Below, piece after piece: positions 27,440 to 36,572 of a stretch of 64,000 bases of DNA. The stretch's first letter is position 1, and each line of letters opens with the position of its first letter. The notes below the pieces were generated by a model. It made no database searches. It worked only from the letters and a program-made list of their open reading frames with translations, and was not told the DNA's origin. The translations under genes and the position numbers were made by a program. This DNA is from Paenibacillus algicola (GTDB lineage: Bacteria > Bacillota > Bacilli > Paenibacillales > Paenibacillaceae): the NCBI RefSeq assembly GCF_005577435.1, contig NZ_CP040396.1, positions 3,796,501-3,860,500 on the forward strand, written 5' to 3'.

Positions 27440-28282
27440 ATGAGGATCGAATGGATTGACGCTTTTTTGGCCACCGTCGAAACAGCCAGCTTGACAAAAG
27501 CCAGCGAGCAGTTGAACCTGACACAGCCTGCCCTTAGCAAGCAAATCAGAACTTTAGAGGGGGATGTCGGGGCTGAATTGTTTGTCCGATCTACAACCGG
27601 GGTGACTTTAACAAAGGCCGGCGAACAGCTTTTGCCTGCGGCAAAGACGATCCGCAATGAATGGAACGAGGTCAAAAAAGCCATTGCGATGGAGCAGGGA
27701 TTAAAAGGTATCGCCATCGGGGCCTGGCCCAGTGTAGCCACCTCCTACTTGCCGAAAAAACTCGCCTTTACGAACCGCTCAGACTACAGCCTCAGAATCT
27801 CCCACAGCTATGTGGAATTGCTAAGCTTTTTGAAGGAGGGCAAGATTGATGTCGCACTGTTTGATAACACGGGAATCGATCATCCGTTCTTCTCGACCTT
27901 CCTTTTTGCTGAAGGCTTCCGACTTTACGTCCATAAGGACCACCCTATTTATGGGATACGGGAAAACGTTTATTTCGAAGATATCAAAGATGAAGAATTT
28001 CTGATGCTCCTTGAAACCTGCGACGCCCGGCGACTCATTGAAAAAGAATTTGAAAATCTCGGAGCCACGCTGAACATCTCCTCCGAAATTGAATTCGGAC
28101 ATAGCATTCTTGGCTTTATTGAAGCCCGTATTGGCATCTCGATCCTGCCAGATATTTTTGCTGAACGACTTTCTGCTGATTTACGGGCGATTCCGATTGA
28201 GAATTTTGATGTAAAACGCAAGGTGTCCATTATGGCCCGAGATGAAAAGGTAGGAAGAAAGGTCTTGGCTATGATTCGATAG
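27440..28282 (+). CDS. LysR-family transcriptional regulator
   Basis: 280 residues. The N-terminal winged helix-turn-helix is clear (FLATVETASLTKASEQLNLT, then QPALSKQIRTLEGDVGAELF and the wing VTLTKAGEQLL). It is followed by a two-lobed co-inducer domain ending in an ARIGISILPDIFAE strand typical of the family. The ATG at 27440 is preceded by GGAGAG at 6-8 bases; the GTG-like alternative at 27407 would start inside the palindrome and lacks a site. It is transcribed away from the PfpI/monooxygenase pair, which is the usual arrangement for a LysR target. Inducer unknown. Confidence 0.9.
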   Translation: MRIEWIDAFLATVETASLTKASEQLNLTQPALSKQIRTLEGDVGAELFVRSTTGVTLTKAGEQLLPAAKTIRNEWNEVKKAIAMEQGLKGIAIGAWPSVATSYLPKKLAFTNRSDYSLRISHSYVELLSFLKEGKIDVALFDNTGIDHPFFSTFLFAEGFRLYVHKDHPIYGIRENVYFEDIKDEEFLMLLETCDARRLIEKEFENLGATLNISSEIEFGHSILGFIEARIGISILPDIFAERLSADLRAIPIENFDVKRKVSIMARDEKVGRKVLAMIR

Positions 28283-28392
28283 TGGGATTCACTCCGTCAG
28301 CAGCACAAGGCCGCCTCACAAAGATCCATGATCTCTAATAAGACAGCCCCATATTTATATGTGCAGCAGTAACTCCTCTGGTACGCGCCCTA

Positions 28393-31300
28393 TCAAAAGG
28401 AACCCGACTTTATAAGTCCGGTCTTGACCAGCAGTCTCTCTGTCATGACAGCAGCCTCCGCCCGGGTCAAGACACCTGTCGGACGAAGCTCCTGGCTTGA
28501 GCCTTGAATCACGCCATGTTGAATGAATAATGCTGCGGCCCGCTCTGCCCACGAAGAAAGTGTGCTCTTGTCTGTATACCCCGACAACACCGCTTCGTCC
28601 AGAGTGAGCGTAAGCCTTCCCCCTGCTGTTTCAGACAGCCTCATCATCAGGACCATCGCTTCCTGGCGAGTAACAGGGCTTGATGGTCTCAAGGCCCCAT
28701 CCCCATATCCCTGAACGATACCATACTCATAGGCAGCACCCACAGTGTCATAAAACCAGTCACTGACCTTTACATCTGTAAATGGAGAAGCCTTGGGTCC
28801 TTTATCACGGTAAGTATCAGCCTGCAGACCAAGGGCTCGAACCATTATGGCGAGCAGCTCTGCACGTGTAATCGGTGCATTTGGTGCATAACTTACTGAA
28901 TTCGGACCTCCATGACCCTGAACAATCATTTTGGATGCCAGGCTCTTTACCGCAGGCTCAGACCAGTGTCCGCGAAGATCCTCGAAGACGGGAGAAGAGA
29001 TCTCCTGAAGCAGTACAAATGTACCGGGTGCCAATGTGCTCAGCACTACCTCAGGGAGAGCTTTACCATCCTGCAGCTTCATGCTTGCAGGAACATGCCG
29101 CAGCGGATTTCCCGCCTGCCATACAGCAGCTGTTGTGACCTCACTTCCACGCTCTTCTTCTGCTTCTGATCTTGGAATTCTCAATTCTACCATCCGGCTA
29201 AAGCTCGCTACAGACTTCAAGCTATCACCAGAAGGAACCGATATTTTCAGTTCTACCGGCACGCCGAGCAACCGGTATCCCTGCGCGAAGGCCGCTCTGG
29301 AAATGCTCTCTTGAGCTTCCCGTTCCGCCATCGACAATTGGACCGATACTGCCGCTCCTCCTTGGGCTTGACTCACTGCCGGCTCCGGGATTCCTCGTAC
29401 AGGGAATGTCAGCAGACCGACTGAGGTTTGAAGCTTAATCAACCCCTGACGGCTTCGCAGAAGCTCCATTGCCACCCTATCAACGTCCAGCTTGATCTGC
29501 TTCACATCTGCAGGAACCGTAATGAATACCTCAACCTCATTCTTGCTCTGTGCCAAAGATGATGACAGTAAGCCACCCTTCAGGATTACATCTGCGATAA
29601 GGTCATCCTTTTCCTGTTTCACGGTTGCCTTAACCACACCTGATAACGCACGATTATTCACCAATGCCGTTATTTCAAGGCGCTCGGCGCTGGACGAAGA
29701 ATGACCATGGACCGGAGCAGTCGGTTCGCCTGAACCCGACTGTCCTGAACCTCCCGTTATCGGTGCTACAGGAGGCTCAGCCGGAGGACCTTCACCCTGA
29801 CCTGGAGAACCACCCTCATTGTCTTCTGGATCTTCCTCACCGGATTTATGATCCCTGACTAACGTAACGGTGTAGATCTGTTGCACCCCTGCCGCCGCTG
29901 AAACCTCCAGTTCAATCCTGCTGTTACCGCTTGGCAGTGGAAGAGCACGACTTTCGAGTCCGGAGCTGAGTACCTGCGGACCGGAAATGAGATCTCCCGC
30001 CTGACCGTATACACTGACTGTAACCCGGGCTTTACTGCCATATACATCTGCAGTAACTGAAATATTACCACTGTCATGCTTAATCGCTGCCTCATAATTA
30101 TAAACCGTTCTGGTGAAGCCTGGTGACAACAACACCGGACCTGCATCAGATTTGAGTCCCACCTGCTGAAGATATACATCTAGCGCTGGACCTGGATCAG
30201 GCAGGTCTACCGAAGCAATCCTCCAGTGCGCATAAAGCGTAACATGATGATCAGCGATCCGAAGGAAATCTCCCGGGGCATAGGTATTCCCGCTGCCGTC
30301 TGCTGCCGTGCTCCATCCTATGAATTCATATCCGTCTCGTGACAACCCTCCGATGTTGCCAGGTACCTTCACAACATCATCTTCTGCATAGATGGCTGGA
30401 TCTGTCGGCTCACTTCCTGCCGTGCTTCCATTTCCGTCATATGTCACCGTAAATCGTTTGGGTTTAGCCATGGCCAACGGCTTTACCGTGTATGCCGCCT
30501 TATATCCCGCCTTATCCCTTACAATGACGTTAAAGTAATAGGTTTTGCCCGGCTCCAGATTGGATACCGTCTGCTGCAGCAATGCCGGCGTATAAAAGCC
30601 AAGCGGAGTTCCATACTGTTCAATGCGCGCCACGGTGTCGATCACCGCACTGGTTGAGACGTATGGCAGATACTCCAGCCGGTCTGAGGAGATCAGGTTG
30701 TCGCTGGCTGCGTTCCAATCCAGTACTACGGTTCCAGCCTCTGTTTCCAAAGCATGTATCAGGCCTGTGTCTGGCACCGGTGCCGTCGTGTCTAGAACCG
30801 CCCTAGTGACAGCGGGCAGCGTCCGGCTGTTCGACGTATTATCTCCCATCTCTCCGTTCCTTCCATATCCCCATGCCCATACTATGCCGCTGTCCTTCAG
30901 CGCCAAACTGAAATAACCGCCCGCTGCAATATCAATGACACGATCCATACTTGCAGCTTGAAGAGGTACATTGGTCAAAAGTACGTGTCCCTGCCCCAGC
31001 TGACCGCTGTTGTTATCCCCCCAGCCCCATACGTACCCAGCGGCATCAAGGGCCAGACTGTGGTGTGCTCCCGCACTTATTTTTGTAATATTCTGAAGAT
31101 TTTGGACCTGTACAGGCAAGGAACGGTCACTTCTGCTTCCGTCGCCCAGCGTGGCATAGAGGTTGCGCCCCCAAGCCCAGACGGTACCATCTTTCTTAAG
31201 TGCAATGCTGAAAAAAGTGCCTGCCGAGACGGCCAACACATCGCTCAAACCACTTACCTGTACTGGAATCGATCTGCTGGTTTTCGTACCGTCTCCGATT

Positions 31301-31971
31301 TCGCCATAGTCGTTATGACCCCAGGCCCAGACGGTACCATCGCTTTTTAACGCAAGACTGTTATATTCCCCAGCAGCAATCTGAATAACATCCTTTAATC
31401 CCTGAACCTTCACGGGTGAGGTTCTTTTGATAAAAGTGCCATCTCCGACCTGCCCCCCCTCATTTCTGCCCCAGCCCCATACTTCACCTTCTTCATCCAG
31501 TGCCAGCTTGTGGTATCCGACACCTCCAGCAATGGCCTGTATGGTTGGCAGACCCTGCACCTGAACCGGAACACTCACATTCTCTTCGGAGCCAATACCA
31601 AGCTCTCCTTGTTCGTTCGCTCCCCAGCTCCATACTGTACCGTCTCTTTTCAGCGCCATGGAGCTTCGGGCCCCCGTGGCAATCTCAATGACATCGCCTA
31701 TATTTGTTGTTTTAACCGGAATACTCCGGGGAACCGTAGTTCCATTCCCTAACTGACCATTCGTATTCTGTCCCCAGGTATAAACATCACCGCTGCTAAC
31801 CAGCGAAACCGCATGATAAAAACCTGCAGCCAGCTTAGGATCTACCGGAGAACTCCCCGGATTTCCATAAACCGTCTCTTCGCCTGTCCAGCCGCTCAGC
31901 GGTCCCAGCAGCAGACACACACTCAGCAAAATCCTGCCTAACCTCCTCAACCTTGATCCCTCCCGCTTCAT
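28393..31971 (-). CDS. SLH-anchored surface protein with RCC1 repeats
   Basis: 1192 residues with a signal peptide (hydrophobic core LGRILLSVCLLLGPLSG). Residues about 40-390 hold seven RCC1-type blades (VYTWGQNTNGQLGNGTT, VWAWGHNDYGEIGDGTK and similar), enough for a beta-propeller. Then come a short FN3-like stretch (about 395-500); an InlB B-repeat/Flg_new-type module (about 505-590, FTVTYDGNG to TLYAHW); a cadherin-like beta-sandwich (about 595-705); a proline/glycine linker; and three SLH repeats (about 1010-1190) for wall attachment. The ligand is unknown; RCC1 propellers bind proteins or lipids in other settings. GAAGGAAGG precedes the ATG. The gene is divergent from a MalT-type regulator. 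Confidence 0.88.
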   Translation of the reverse strand: MKREGSRLRRLGRILLSVCLLLGPLSGWTGEETVYGNPGSSPVDPKLAAGFYHAVSLVSSGDVYTWGQNTNGQLGNGTTVPRSIPVKTTNIGDVIEIATGARSSMALKRDGTVWSWGANEQGELGIGSEENVSVPVQVQGLPTIQAIAGGVGYHKLALDEEGEVWGWGRNEGGQVGDGTFIKRTSPVKVQGLKDVIQIAAGEYNSLALKSDGTVWAWGHNDYGEIGDGTKTSRSIPVQVSGLSDVLAVSAGTFFSIALKKDGTVWAWGRNLYATLGDGSRSDRSLPVQVQNLQNITKISAGAHHSLALDAAGYVWGWGDNNSGQLGQGHVLLTNVPLQAASMDRVIDIAAGGYFSLALKDSGIVWAWGYGRNGEMGDNTSNSRTLPAVTRAVLDTTAPVPDTGLIHALETEAGTVVLDWNAASDNLISSDRLEYLPYVSTSAVIDTVARIEQYGTPLGFYTPALLQQTVSNLEPGKTYYFNVIVRDKAGYKAAYTVKPLAMAKPKRFTVTYDGNGSTAGSEPTDPAIYAEDDVVKVPGNIGGLSRDGYEFIGWSTAADGSGNTYAPGDFLRIADHHVTLYAHWRIASVDLPDPGPALDVYLQQVGLKSDAGPVLLSPGFTRTVYNYEAAIKHDSGNISVTADVYGSKARVTVSVYGQAGDLISGPQVLSSGLESRALPLPSGNSRIELEVSAAAGVQQIYTVTLVRDHKSGEEDPEDNEGGSPGQGEGPPAEPPVAPITGGSGQSGSGEPTAPVHGHSSSSAERLEITALVNNRALSGVVKATVKQEKDDLIADVILKGGLLSSSLAQSKNEVEVFITVPADVKQIKLDVDRVAMELLRSRQGLIKLQTSVGLLTFPVRGIPEPAVSQAQGGAAVSVQLSMAEREAQESISRAAFAQGYRLLGVPVELKISVPSGDSLKSVASFSRMVELRIPRSEAEEERGSEVTTAAVWQAGNPLRHVPASMKLQDGKALPEVVLSTLAPGTFVLLQEISSPVFEDLRGHWSEPAVKSLASKMIVQGHGGPNSVSYAPNAPITRAELLAIMVRALGLQADTYRDKGPKASPFTDVKVSDWFYDTVGAAYEYGIVQGYGDGALRPSSPVTRQEAMVLMMRLSETAGGRLTLTLDEAVLSGYTDKSTLSSWAERAAALFIQHGVIQGSSQELRPTGVLTRAEAAVMTERLLVKTGLIKSGSF

Positions 31972-32026
31972 TTTAAAGCCTTCCTTCTCGGTTTAGACCC
32001 CATGGTAGCAAAGGAATTCAGGGAGA

Positions 32027-32069
32027 AACATTGACAAATGTTAACTTTTTATCTTTTTTCCCCTATAAT
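32027..32069 (+). promoter_or_regulatory. Candidate promoter and palindrome for the MalT-type regulator
   Basis: TTAACT (32041-32046), 17 bases, then a perfect TATAAT (32064-32069), 48 bases before the start codon. The palindrome AACATT-GACA-AATGTT (32027-32042) touches the -35 box and lies in the shared upstream region of the two divergent genes, so it could be an operator for either. Confidence 0.45.
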
Positions 32070-32116
32070 CAAAATAGTTCGACCTATAACGTCACAAACG
32101 GCGAGGAACGAAGTCA

Positions 32117-34744
32117 ATGCCTATTAAGATACCGATGATACAGGCAAAAATCTCACCGCCTGTTTTAAAAGATAATGTAATACACAGGCAGCAGTTAATA
32201 GAACAAATTACATTGGGAAGCCAGGGGAAGGTCACCTCGATCATTGCGCCAGCCGGATACGGCAAGTCTACTCTGCTGGCTCAATGGAGAACTGCCGCCG
32301 CGCATGAACGGAAAGTACATGCCTGGCTGACGCTGGATGACAGAGATAATGATCCCGTCCGTTTCTGGCGTTACGTCGTGGGCTCCCTGTACACCTCTCT
32401 GCCCACAGATCTGAAGAGCCGCTTTCTGACCCTTGCAGATATGCTGCCCGGAGCTTCATCAGGCATGTTTCTGGATACACTGCTCTATGAGCTGTCCGAG
32501 CTTCCCAGCGAAAGCTATATTATCCTGGATGATCTTCACGTCATAGATCATCCAACAATTCATGATAATCTGAGTTATTTGATTGACTATCTGCCGCAGC
32601 ACATTCACATCCTTCTCTCTTCCCGAACCGAGTTGCCGTTCTCTACCATCCGTTGGAGAGTCCAGAAGCAGGCTGCCGATATTTCCATGGACCAGCTCCA
32701 ATTTAACGAAGAAGAAACCCGAGAGTACCTCCATTCCTTATACGGACATAGCTCTATGTTTATTACAGATCAGCAGATTCGGGACCTAACGAAACAGACT
32801 GAAGGTTGGGTGACCGCACTTCAGCTCGCCTCCTTGTCCCTACAAAGTTCAAGCCCGGATGAGCTGTTTATGCACGTCATCGGTGGAGATCACCGCCATT
32901 TGGGAGAGTATCTTGTCAGCGAAGTGATGTCCAAGCTTTCAAAGGAAACACAGGACTTCTTGTTAAAAACATCCGTTCTCTCCCGTTTGGATACAGCTTC
33001 ATGCAATGCCGTGACAAACCTGAGTAACGGCCAGCTCATGCTGAATCAGCTGCAAAAGCTGAATTTATTTCTGGTTCCGCTGGATGAGCAGGACCGATGG
33101 TTCCGATATCATCATCTGTTCGCCGAGTTTTTGCAGCATCGGCTGTTGCTCGAACATCCTTCAGTCTACAGGCAGCTTCATGTGCTGGCAGGACAGCATT
33201 TCGCGGAGAATGGCTGGATGGATGAAGCGCTGGAGCACGCCATACAGGCGGAGAATTATGATCTTGCTGAATTGTATCTGTCATCTCATCTTCAGCATGT
33301 CCTGCGCCGCGGGGAACTGACGACACTCCGCAAGTGGCTGTATCATATATCTTCCCATCACACACTTTCGCACGAGTTGTCCTTGTTTCATGCCTTTGTG
33401 CTAGTGCTAACGGGAGACATGAAACAGGCCGAAGAGATTTTGACGAAGCTGGAACAGATCTGTGCCAATATGTCATCTTCGGAACGGCGGAACCAATTGG
33501 AAAGCAGCATGCTGTTCGTACGCTCCAATCTGGTGTTTCGAAACGGAGATTTCGGGAAATGGTTTGTGTTCAGTCAAGGTATTCTGGATAACATTATCCC
33601 GGACAATCCGATATATCTTCACTTTGACTACAATCTTCGCGAGCCGATGGTAAGGCGCACCTCAATGGGCTTGAACGGTGTCTTATCACGCGATACCGAG
33701 AAAATCGGGCTCATGTTTACCGACGTACTTGCTGCCCACGGGTGGAAAGAATCACTGATACATCTCTATGTCAAGCAGTCGCTATGCGAGGGATATTATG
33801 AGTGGAACCGGCTGGAAGACAGCCGGCGTCTGGCTGGAGAAATTGCGAAGTCCAGGAGCAGTGTGGATACCCTGGGGCTGCTGATCCCTCTTCGGATCAC
33901 CGAGGCTCGCCTGGCAGCAGCGGAGGGGCAGTACACACTGGCCCATTATATTATTGACGAGACCCAGCAATCTGTGCTGTCTAGAAATGAACATACATGG
34001 GTGCTGGAGCTCCGTGCATTTCGGGCCAGACTATTACTACAGGAGCGAAACATAACGCAAGCCAGAAAAGAAGTCGCAGCCTTAGGCATCCGGCCCAAGG
34101 ATAAACCCATTTATAGCCGAGAGTTTCAAATCTTGACCCTTGTCCGCCTCTTGGGTAGACAGCGCAAAGAGCCTGAAGGTCTTCGGCTGCTGGAGCTGTT
34201 AAAACTTCAAGCCGCACGGGAACAGCAAATTGCGAGTCTCGTGGAAATCTCTATTTTGCAGGCGCTGCTAGAAACGCAGAGAGGTCAGGTTGCGCGGGGA
34301 ATGACTTTTCTTTCTGAGGCCTTGACTTTAGGAAGTCAACATGGATATATCCGAAGTTTTCTGGATGAGGGGCCGGAAATGCAGCATTTGCTGAAACAGT
34401 ACGCTGAGCGCTCGGAAGTTCGGCATGACGCTGAAGCAGAAGGGAAGCTGCTCGACTATGTCCGCATGCTGGGCAAACAGTTTCCGCAACCCCATGAAGT
34501 CGAACTCGCTGCTGCCGCGGAATTGACACCTTCCCTCCCCGAAGCCTTAAGCCGAACTGAGCTTGATCTGCTGAACCAGATCCGGCAAGGGGCATCCAAT
34601 AAGGAGATCGCAGCAAATTTGTCTCTTTCCCAGGGCACCATCCGCGTATATCTCTCACGGCTGTATGACAAGCTGGAGGTGTCCACCCGTACTCAGGCAC
34701 TCGTTAAAGCACAAGCGTTGGGAATTTGGGATGGAGATAATTAA
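32117..34744 (+). CDS. MalT-type STAND LuxR-family transcriptional activator
   Basis: 875 residues, close to MalT length (about 900). The N-terminal ATPase has Walker A (APAGYGKSTLLAQW) near residue 45 and a Walker B-like segment (YIILDDLHVID) near 140. A winged-helix/arm region and about 400 residues of helical, TPR-like repeats follow. The C-terminal LuxR helix-turn-helix (LSRTELDLLNQIRQGASNKE, then IAANLSLSQGTIRVYLSRLY) is at about 805-870. Such proteins switch from ADP- to ATP-bound oligomers when they sense an inducer. It is divergent from the RCC1/SLH gene, its most likely target by position. Inducer unknown. Confidence 0.92.
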   Translation: MPIKIPMIQAKISPPVLKDNVIHRQQLIEQITLGSQGKVTSIIAPAGYGKSTLLAQWRTAAAHERKVHAWLTLDDRDNDPVRFWRYVVGSLYTSLPTDLKSRFLTLADMLPGASSGMFLDTLLYELSELPSESYIILDDLHVIDHPTIHDNLSYLIDYLPQHIHILLSSRTELPFSTIRWRVQKQAADISMDQLQFNEEETREYLHSLYGHSSMFITDQQIRDLTKQTEGWVTALQLASLSLQSSSPDELFMHVIGGDHRHLGEYLVSEVMSKLSKETQDFLLKTSVLSRLDTASCNAVTNLSNGQLMLNQLQKLNLFLVPLDEQDRWFRYHHLFAEFLQHRLLLEHPSVYRQLHVLAGQHFAENGWMDEALEHAIQAENYDLAELYLSSHLQHVLRRGELTTLRKWLYHISSHHTLSHELSLFHAFVLVLTGDMKQAEEILTKLEQICANMSSSERRNQLESSMLFVRSNLVFRNGDFGKWFVFSQGILDNIIPDNPIYLHFDYNLREPMVRRTSMGLNGVLSRDTEKIGLMFTDVLAAHGWKESLIHLYVKQSLCEGYYEWNRLEDSRRLAGEIAKSRSSVDTLGLLIPLRITEARLAAAEGQYTLAHYIIDETQQSVLSRNEHTWVLELRAFRARLLLQERNITQARKEVAALGIRPKDKPIYSREFQILTLVRLLGRQRKEPEGLRLLELLKLQAAREQQIASLVEISILQALLETQRGQVARGMTFLSEALTLGSQHGYIRSFLDEGPEMQHLLKQYAERSEVRHDAEAEGKLLDYVRMLGKQFPQPHEVELAAAAELTPSLPEALSRTELDLLNQIRQGASNKEIAANLSLSQGTIRVYLSRLYDKLEVSTRTQALVKAQALGIWDGDN

Positions 34745-34766
34745 TGGGGCTTTAACCGGGCTCGAG

Positions 34767-35390
34767 CTAACTCGTGTAGTTTTGTAATTCGGTATAGAGA
34801 TTAAACCAATCTTTCTTTGTTATAAAATCCCTTGAATGTTCCTGTATATATTGTTCTGGTAACGGTGCTGCGCTTATTCCCAAAGCCTTATATATTACTT
34901 CTTTCCACGAGGATATATCCTTCTGTATCAGTTTGAGTTCCTCAATATCCTTATCCTTTAATTCCAAAATCGCATCGTTTTGCAATAAATTTAACTCATA
35001 TATGGGTTGATGGATGATCTGTTTATTAATAAACATATGATGCTCTACCGCCGCCGAACTTATTAAGTAATTTGGATCTTCATTTTTTATATCTTGCGCT
35101 AGTTTGTTTAAAGCGTTAACCTCATGACTGATTTCTAAAAGGTTAGAACTAAGAAAATTTGCTTCATATACACTTAAGCTTCTATTTGTAATTGCTTCGT
35201 TCAATGATAGATCCGAATTGGAAACTCGAGTAACCAATTCAGAAATATTAGTGATAAGATGGGACGAAATATAATGCTGGTACCCTTTAATTTCCTTCGT
35301 TTTAACGCTAATAATAACCGCCAAAATAATCATAACGAGTACCATAAACGATATTACGACAAGAGATTTCCAACTTACTTTCCTTATCAT
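34767..35390 (-). CDS. Membrane-anchored protein of unknown function
   Basis: 207 residues, not recognised. One strong transmembrane helix lies near the N-terminus (SLVVISFMVLVMIILAVIIS). It is followed by about 180 mostly helical, polar residues, as in a periplasm- or wall-facing sensor or coiled-coil domain; no kinase, HAMP or enzyme motif is visible. AAAGGAG lies 8 bases before the ATG at 35390. Lower GC than the genes to the left suggests acquired DNA. An IS5-like element begins only about 30 bases upstream of the start, so the native promoter has probably been displaced. Confidence 0.65.
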   Translation of the reverse strand: MIRKVSWKSLVVISFMVLVMIILAVIISVKTKEIKGYQHYISSHLITNISELVTRVSNSDLSLNEAITNRSLSVYEANFLSSNLLEISHEVNALNKLAQDIKNEDPNYLISSAAVEHHMFINKQIIHQPIYELNLLQNDAILELKDKDIEELKLIQKDISSWKEVIYKALGISAAPLPEQYIQEHSRDFITKKDWFNLYTELQNYTS

Positions 35391-35419
35391 TGATAGGTCT
35401 CCTTTTTTTATCATTCTAG

Positions 35420-36246
35420 GGCGTGTCTTCAAACCTAGGCAAGCCAAACTAAGCTAGATGCCAAGGATAAAAAGGCCGCAAAGGTACAGGCCAGCTTCTC
35501 ATAGCGAGTAGCCTAACGTCGATATTTCTTCAGTTTATTGAAAAAGCATTCGACTAAGTGGCGTTCTTTGACAACCACCAGTCACATTTTCGTTGCTTTA
35601 CACGGTTCTTCTTAGGTTGAATAACCGATGTAGCTTGCTGTTCCTTCAGTAGATCGAGAATTTGATTAGTGTCATACCCTCGATCTGCAATGACTTGCTT
35701 ATTGGTTAAATCCAGATTCTGAAGCATCTCATATCCAATCACACCATCATGTGTGTTGCCAGGAGAAAGAACGATGCTCAGCGGGCATCCTAACGCATCA
35801 ACGACCGCATGAATTTTCGTAGTTATGCCTCCTCGGGATCTCCCGATTGCTTGCTTGTCTGGTCCCCTTTTGCGCCAGCACCATGCTGATCTACATGGAC
35901 GATCGAGGCATCCATCATTAAGCTTTCCAAATCGGGTTCCGATGCGAGGCACTCTAAAACTTGATGGAATACACCTGCTTTCTCCCAGCGTCGAAATCGA
36001 GTGTAGACCGACTTCCATGGTCCGTAATATTTCGGTACATCCCGCCATGGCGCTCCGCTTCGAGCAATCCACAGCATCGCATTGATCATAGTTCGGTTGT
36101 CTTTGGCCGGCCGGCCGCCCTGAGCTTTCCGCTCCGCAGGCAGCAAGCCTTTCATCTTATCCCACTGGTCGTCACGTAACTCTTATCGTTGTCTCATACT
36201 TTTATTTTACCAGATTAAGTCAACCCGAGTGGTTTGAAGACACGCC
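35420..36246 (-). mobile_element. IS5-family (IS427-like) insertion sequence
   Basis: About 827 bp. Terminal inverted repeats GGCGTGTCTTCAAACC (left) and its exact complement (right) are perfect over at least 16 bp, and CTAG flanks both ends (35416-35419 and 36247-36250). Counting one base more on each side gives a TA duplication instead; both occur in IS5 subgroups. The interior encodes one transposase in two overlapping frames. Confidence 0.88.
35554..36155 (-). pseudogene. IS5/IS427-type transposase in two overlapping frames
   Basis: The first frame (36155-35823) carries the N-terminal helix-turn-helix part (MLWIARSGAPWRDVPKYYGP). The second (36072-35554) carries the DDE core (GGITTKIHAVVDALGCPLSI, VIADRGYDTNQI). 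This layout is standard for IS427-group elements that make the full enzyme by frameshifting. A stop lies shortly upstream of the first start, so about nine usual N-terminal residues (LRDDQWDK-like codons are present) cannot be reached from a normal start. The second frame also ends early compared with usual (CDWWLSKNAT), without a clear second acidic Glu motif. The element may therefore be inactive. Confidence 0.7.
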
Positions 36247-36510
36247 CTAGGCAATATCGTAAGGAGATGTTCTCTACTCCACCACCCAGGATTTTGCACC
36301 CCTAGCTCAATAATCCATACGGAAAGGGTGAATATATTCCATAAAGATTGCAAGGCATATGGAACACTTAAAAAAGATAACATAAAATTAATTGAGCGAG
36401 ACTCATGGTGTTCAAACGTAGAACAGTCCCGATCATGAAAGTGTTAATCTGACGTAATTAAAAGTCCAGATCAAGTCACATTATTTTTGTAGGCTGGAGG
36501 ATCACATATA

Positions 36511-36564
36511 TTATCCTACATAGACTATCGCTTTATTATTTAAGTCATCACTAATCAAATAATC
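36511..36564 (-). pseudogene. Severed 3' end of the immunity-like gene at 37916-38410
   Basis: If the IS256 element (36573-37939) and one copy of its 8-bp duplication are removed, the frame of the gene to its right continues from WISL into DYLISDDLNNKAIVYVG and then TAA at 36513-36511. This 17-residue tail is now stranded on the other side of the insertion. The rest of 36248-36572 has no gene or clear structure. Confidence 0.8.
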
Positions 36565-36572
36565 TAAGGATA

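Noticed and set aside
32031..32069. TTGACA at 32031 as the -35 box of the MalT-type gene
   Set aside because: It is 27 bases from TATAAT, too far; TTAACT at 32041 gives the normal 17-base spacing.
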